NCBI GenBank assembly: GCA_001628485.1
Contig: LURR01000012.1
Span: 82,563 to 146,562 of the forward strand
Length of the DNA stretch: 64,000 bases
Direction of reading: 5' to 3'
Origin: Marine group II euryarchaeote REDSEA-S11_B3N4
GTDB taxonomy: Archaea; Thermoplasmatota; Poseidoniia; Poseidoniales; Thalassarchaeaceae
Position numbers and translations under genes: made by a program. Below, one piece after another: positions 63,501 through 64,000 of this stretch; the first letter of the stretch is position 1; every line of letters starts with the position of its first letter. Below the pieces are notes generated by a model that saw only the letters and a list, made by a program, of their open reading frames with translations, was not told the DNA's origin and made no database searches.

Positions 63501-64000
63501 TTCATTAGAACCGCTCAGTACGACGTTTATTACGTACCTGTCCCCTTGCATTATAGCGCCACTGTCCATCCCTTCTACCAATGGAATCACGTCAGGGGCC
63601 AGCTTGTCCGCCGAGTCAAGTCGGAAAGCACCCATGACTCCGATATCGTATAGCTCCATTGGGGCTATCTTCGGCACCTTACAATGGAATCCCTGCGGCG
63701 AATAGAATGTCCTGCATTCCAAACCCAGATCCGTCAGTTGAGATTTCCAATCAGAGGGTATGGGATAATCGTGCCCCAAAACGAACCAACCAGACAGGTA
63801 CTCCTCACCAGTTGTTTCCTCCCACTTCTCAATCGGTACAAAGGTAGCGGTCCTATAGAATAGCGAAGCTTCTCCGATATTTGCAGAGTCCCCCTTCCAC
63901 CCATGTGAGGGATCATCAGACTCCGTTTCTCCTAGGGAGTATTGGTCGTCTAGAACGTAATCTATCGCGTTCATCCTACTTTCGTCAGACAGATGTCCAT
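57525..64000 (-). CDS. giant S8 protease with RCC1 repeats and calcium repeats (5' end beyond window)
   Basis: At least 2149 residues. The first in-frame Met is at 63974, but the frame stays open to the window edge and no signal peptide is seen, so the true start probably lies outside. A prodomain leads to a subtilisin domain (GVMDSGLD; NGHGTHVIG; GTSMATPIVAG). Two blocks of seven RCC1 repeats follow (C(W)G..xxGQLGDG pattern), separated and followed by Cys-rich GxYY segments (PGYYV...C) like ephrin-receptor/GCC2 modules. Next come thrombospondin type-3-like Asp repeats, a membrane helix (TWAILAVSVAFIGVIAY) and a basic tail. Likely a cell-surface, calcium-dependent protease with ligand-binding propellers. 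Confidence 0.88.
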   Translation of the reverse strand, partial: GHLSDESRMNAIDYVLDDQYSLGETESDDPSHGWKGDSANIGEASLFYRTATFVPIEKWEETTGEEYLSGWFVLGHDYPIPSDWKSQLTDLGLECRTFYSPQGFHCKVPKIAPMELYDIGVMGAFRLDSADKLAPDVIPLVEGMDSGAIMQGDRYVINVVLSGSNEIENLIQTGVELIDYRIDRVAEVVVDEKGLAGLINLDFVEWVEPKYPVHLDNEAAAEIIGVDWVGESTNMAPFGGALTGSGVIVGVMDSGLDTAVECFSLSHCNSVNSGIHADFVGRIVGVKSYTCNTCTDGPQDPNGHGTHVIGSVLGDGTNSPTGTDNSGMAPGAHLFMQAVLAVGGTCNGSSLCQPSYNAFFTEAYDEGARVHTNSWGSGPSTSTNCAQSGSSSGSCLAYYSSASYEIDAEANSLTDLTILFAMGNDAMDCTYNSYNQPNCYGGKDGEINKGAMNRQATAKNILSVGSSENYRVGLSLYDIPYSNLCNVGGCPLPYSNERHGTDPIRMDTPNDDPEGMSAFSNRGPTNDGRIKPDIVAPGGWILSTRSELASSNTMTDDPGGFYTHKRGTSMATPIVAGSAALVIEHLNNIGAYNCDLASNPSSNHCPESALIKAILASGAHDLGGQYTTGGDPNGNGAEEKAPNSHEGWGRADLEQLVHSGFTEGIEISTSDSHSFKLTVPDTGIEDFRVVLSWNDPANGPSAGKQLVNDLDILLKSPSGTIETYTNDDLNNLVGISVEGNPEVGDWEIIVTGENVPTGPQKYYLASSDGVITDMRSPVSDGFNSPGFQSGSIFTETTISSGGAHICAILDDSDLQCWGDNTFGQLGDGTTADRQVLTSVGLDSARTAVSISSGQDHTCAVLDNGEIQCWGRNNFGQLGDGTNSHSNSPVEASIGGVPVQLSSGDWHTCAILDDASLKCWGRNTHGQLGDGTNSDSSAPVSVNLPGEKFLAVSAGSNHTCAISDSWSLKCWGANQNGQLGTGTTTPSNSPSTVTLGGSVVAVSAGGAHTCVILDGSGSGDVKCWGDNAFGQLGDGTANQQNDASIVAASVSGAISIDVGRRHTCIVSSSDSLHCWGGSGKGQVGDGSTSTQITSPTEIALGQNLGAVSVTSGESYTCVVASNDLPKCWGGVGSEESLGNAPSEFSGISRWTYIGSSERDWNNNGDLNIFEVGVSNDDDNDGFPSGSDSDDSNPTVAANCSPGNYGRFSCREATPGYYVSGSGSTVMTPASPGHYVDVNGATSETQCPIGKFQELSGQTTCEEARPGYYVPGLGASEGTPCPAGKYNNQYGMTSDLACQWAEAGHSVPVLTKVSSGAYHSCAILDDGSVSCWGMNDNGQLGDGTRDSSLEPQKASMPMGRNAIEISAGSYHTCTLLDDGSVRCWGSNSFGQLGDGTTIERTTPITVDLGSGVSAIGVSSGESHTCAVLTDNRVKCWGLNANGQIGDGTTTDRHIPAYSSLGGTGALRVSAGSFHTCAITVDRNVMCWGENWNGQLGDSSNVDRDTPVEVSIPSNSSAVSIDSGAFHTCLGMNDGTMFCWGYNAHGQLGNGGTLDSNSPLASALSPDLLLMEVEVGLFHSCGLFDSGEVACWGDNSYGQLGDGTQTAHSTPEVIILSTNATSITVGHRHTCMILDDASLKCWGANEYGQVGDGGSTNSNTPQDIDLGHGSKDQVPCERGTYQPLPEKTTCILASRGFMVPDSGQTEQTGCSPGYYSSLKGQRACVPAARGFYVSENQATSQTQCPAGQSTLSEASTFFDDCFADFDGDGVPDQIDEDDDNDGVPDVNDYDPLDPEVSFDSDGDRIPDSIDTDDDNDGVNDTEDPFPNDQNEWEDFDGDGVGDNSDDDDDGDGRPDSFDVFPNDPNEWADADGDGWGNNVDPDDDNDGRCDDTTYHITDQYGALVSNRGPDLDGDGAPDCLTSAKGDEFPLDANETDDTDGDSIGNNQDTDCDGDGWLNPVPCNRQGSGENGTDAFPLEADKWSDSDGDGFADQGSNLDAFPDDPSEWLDTDGDSVGNNADECPYEFGISSQDADFMQTLALPGNDLGCPIQTLIGDEIIEDGVEETEDGAFEGGGDSLDFDGDGISDVEDDDDDGDGIPDLEDGVLGDEKWSKDPFRPFSGETWAILAVSVAFIGVIAYRAAGWKKRGMANIRSRRIRIQ
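59000..61640 (-). repeat. fourteen RCC1-type repeats in two blocks of seven
   Basis: The protein pattern (H)(T/S)C(A/V)(I/V)L(D)(D/N)....CWG.N..GQLGDG occurs 14 times: seven copies between about 60600 and 61640 and seven between about 59000 and 60070. The 530-base interval between them encodes Cys-rich modules. Seven repeats per block matches one seven-bladed beta-propeller each. Some nucleotide blocks (for example ccgtcacctagctgcccg) recur almost exactly. Confidence 0.88.

Noticed and set aside
57525-63974. Long plus-strand ORFs inside the giant protease (for example 58311-58808, 59425-60054)
   Set aside because: They are antisense frames kept open by the repeated RCC1 and Asp-repeat codons; none has a credible start or fold.
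1-64000. CRISPR arrays, insertion sequences or prophage
   Set aside because: All repeats seen are protein-coding repeats or the tRNA-Leu pair. There are no transposase, integrase or Cas motifs and no direct repeats with regular unique spacers outside coding sequence.

Overview
The window reads as one gene-dense stretch of an archaeal chromosome. Archaeal information-processing genes are spread through it: RadA recombinase, RNA polymerase subunit K (Rpb6-like), the H/ACA protein Gar1, the KEOPS subunit Cgi121, the Hel308 helicase, an NFACT/RqcH protein, and an initiator tRNA with an A1:U72 pair. All five tRNA genes encode their CCA end. Alongside are aerobic heme-A genes (ctaA, ctaB), a ferredoxin-linked 2-oxoacid oxidoreductase, aconitase, many secreted peptidases and very large C-terminally anchored surface proteins rich in Asp-type calcium repeats. 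This mix, the bacterial-type glycerol-3-phosphate dehydrogenase and the moderate GC suggest a marine planktonic Thermoplasmatota archaeon, most likely Poseidoniia (Marine Group II). The assignment is inferred from gene content, not from a marker phylogeny.

Layout. 0-12.7 kb: tRNA-Gly, a beta-propeller lipoprotein, dihydroorotase, initiator tRNA-Met, radA, an M3 oligopeptidase, cgi121-hel308, a thioesterase and an M14/aspartoacylase-like enzyme. 12.7-24 kb, mostly minus strand: a kexin-like surface protease with calcium repeats, a bile-acid-symporter-family transporter, a LeuA-like enzyme, ctaB-ctaA, rpoK, a thiolase and tryptophan 2,3-dioxygenase. 24-36.5 kb: a GNAT acetyltransferase, RqcH, an alpha/beta hydrolase, a NUDIX/metallo-beta-lactamase fusion, tRNA-Gln, korAB, a membrane cyclophilin and aconitase. 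36.5-48.5 kb: a 2252-residue surface protein, a TPR membrane protein, gar1, a frameshifted surface protein and a glucose/sorbosone-dehydrogenase-like lipoprotein. 48.5-54.4 kb: an apparent iron-acquisition locus. 54.4-64 kb: a CocE-type hydrolase, gpsA, two tandem tRNA-Leu genes and a giant S8 protease with RCC1 repeats that runs off the right edge.

The most interesting part is 48.5-54.4 kb. Two surface-anchored solute-binding proteins flank a PhnC/PhnE-like ABC ATPase and permease. They carry what look like the sequence signatures of animal transferrins: the GKKSCHTG anion/disulfide motif, the GYSGA(M/L)(K/R)C tyrosine motif, an Asp and, in the single-lobe protein, the PSH histidine motif. 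The second protein has two lobes, the C-terminal one with most iron ligands lost. Two identical-arm 16-bp inverted repeats (TTTAGG-N4-CCTAAA, DtxR/IdeR-like) lie in the divergent promoter of the transporter and in front of a flavodoxin gene. The flavodoxin transcript would carry a strongly structured leader. Together this suggests an iron-regulated, transferrin-like ferric uptake system coupled to replacement of ferredoxin by flavodoxin.

Other points: gar1 carries a eukaryote-like Gly/Arg tail; the RCC1 protease has exactly two blocks of seven repeats; one surface-protein gene is split by a single-base frameshift; two adjacent tRNA-Leu genes differ essentially only in the anticodon arm. Only one stretch over 300 bases lacks a confidently called gene (119-447), and it contains a possible 62-codon ORF. 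No CRISPR array, insertion sequence or rRNA gene was seen.
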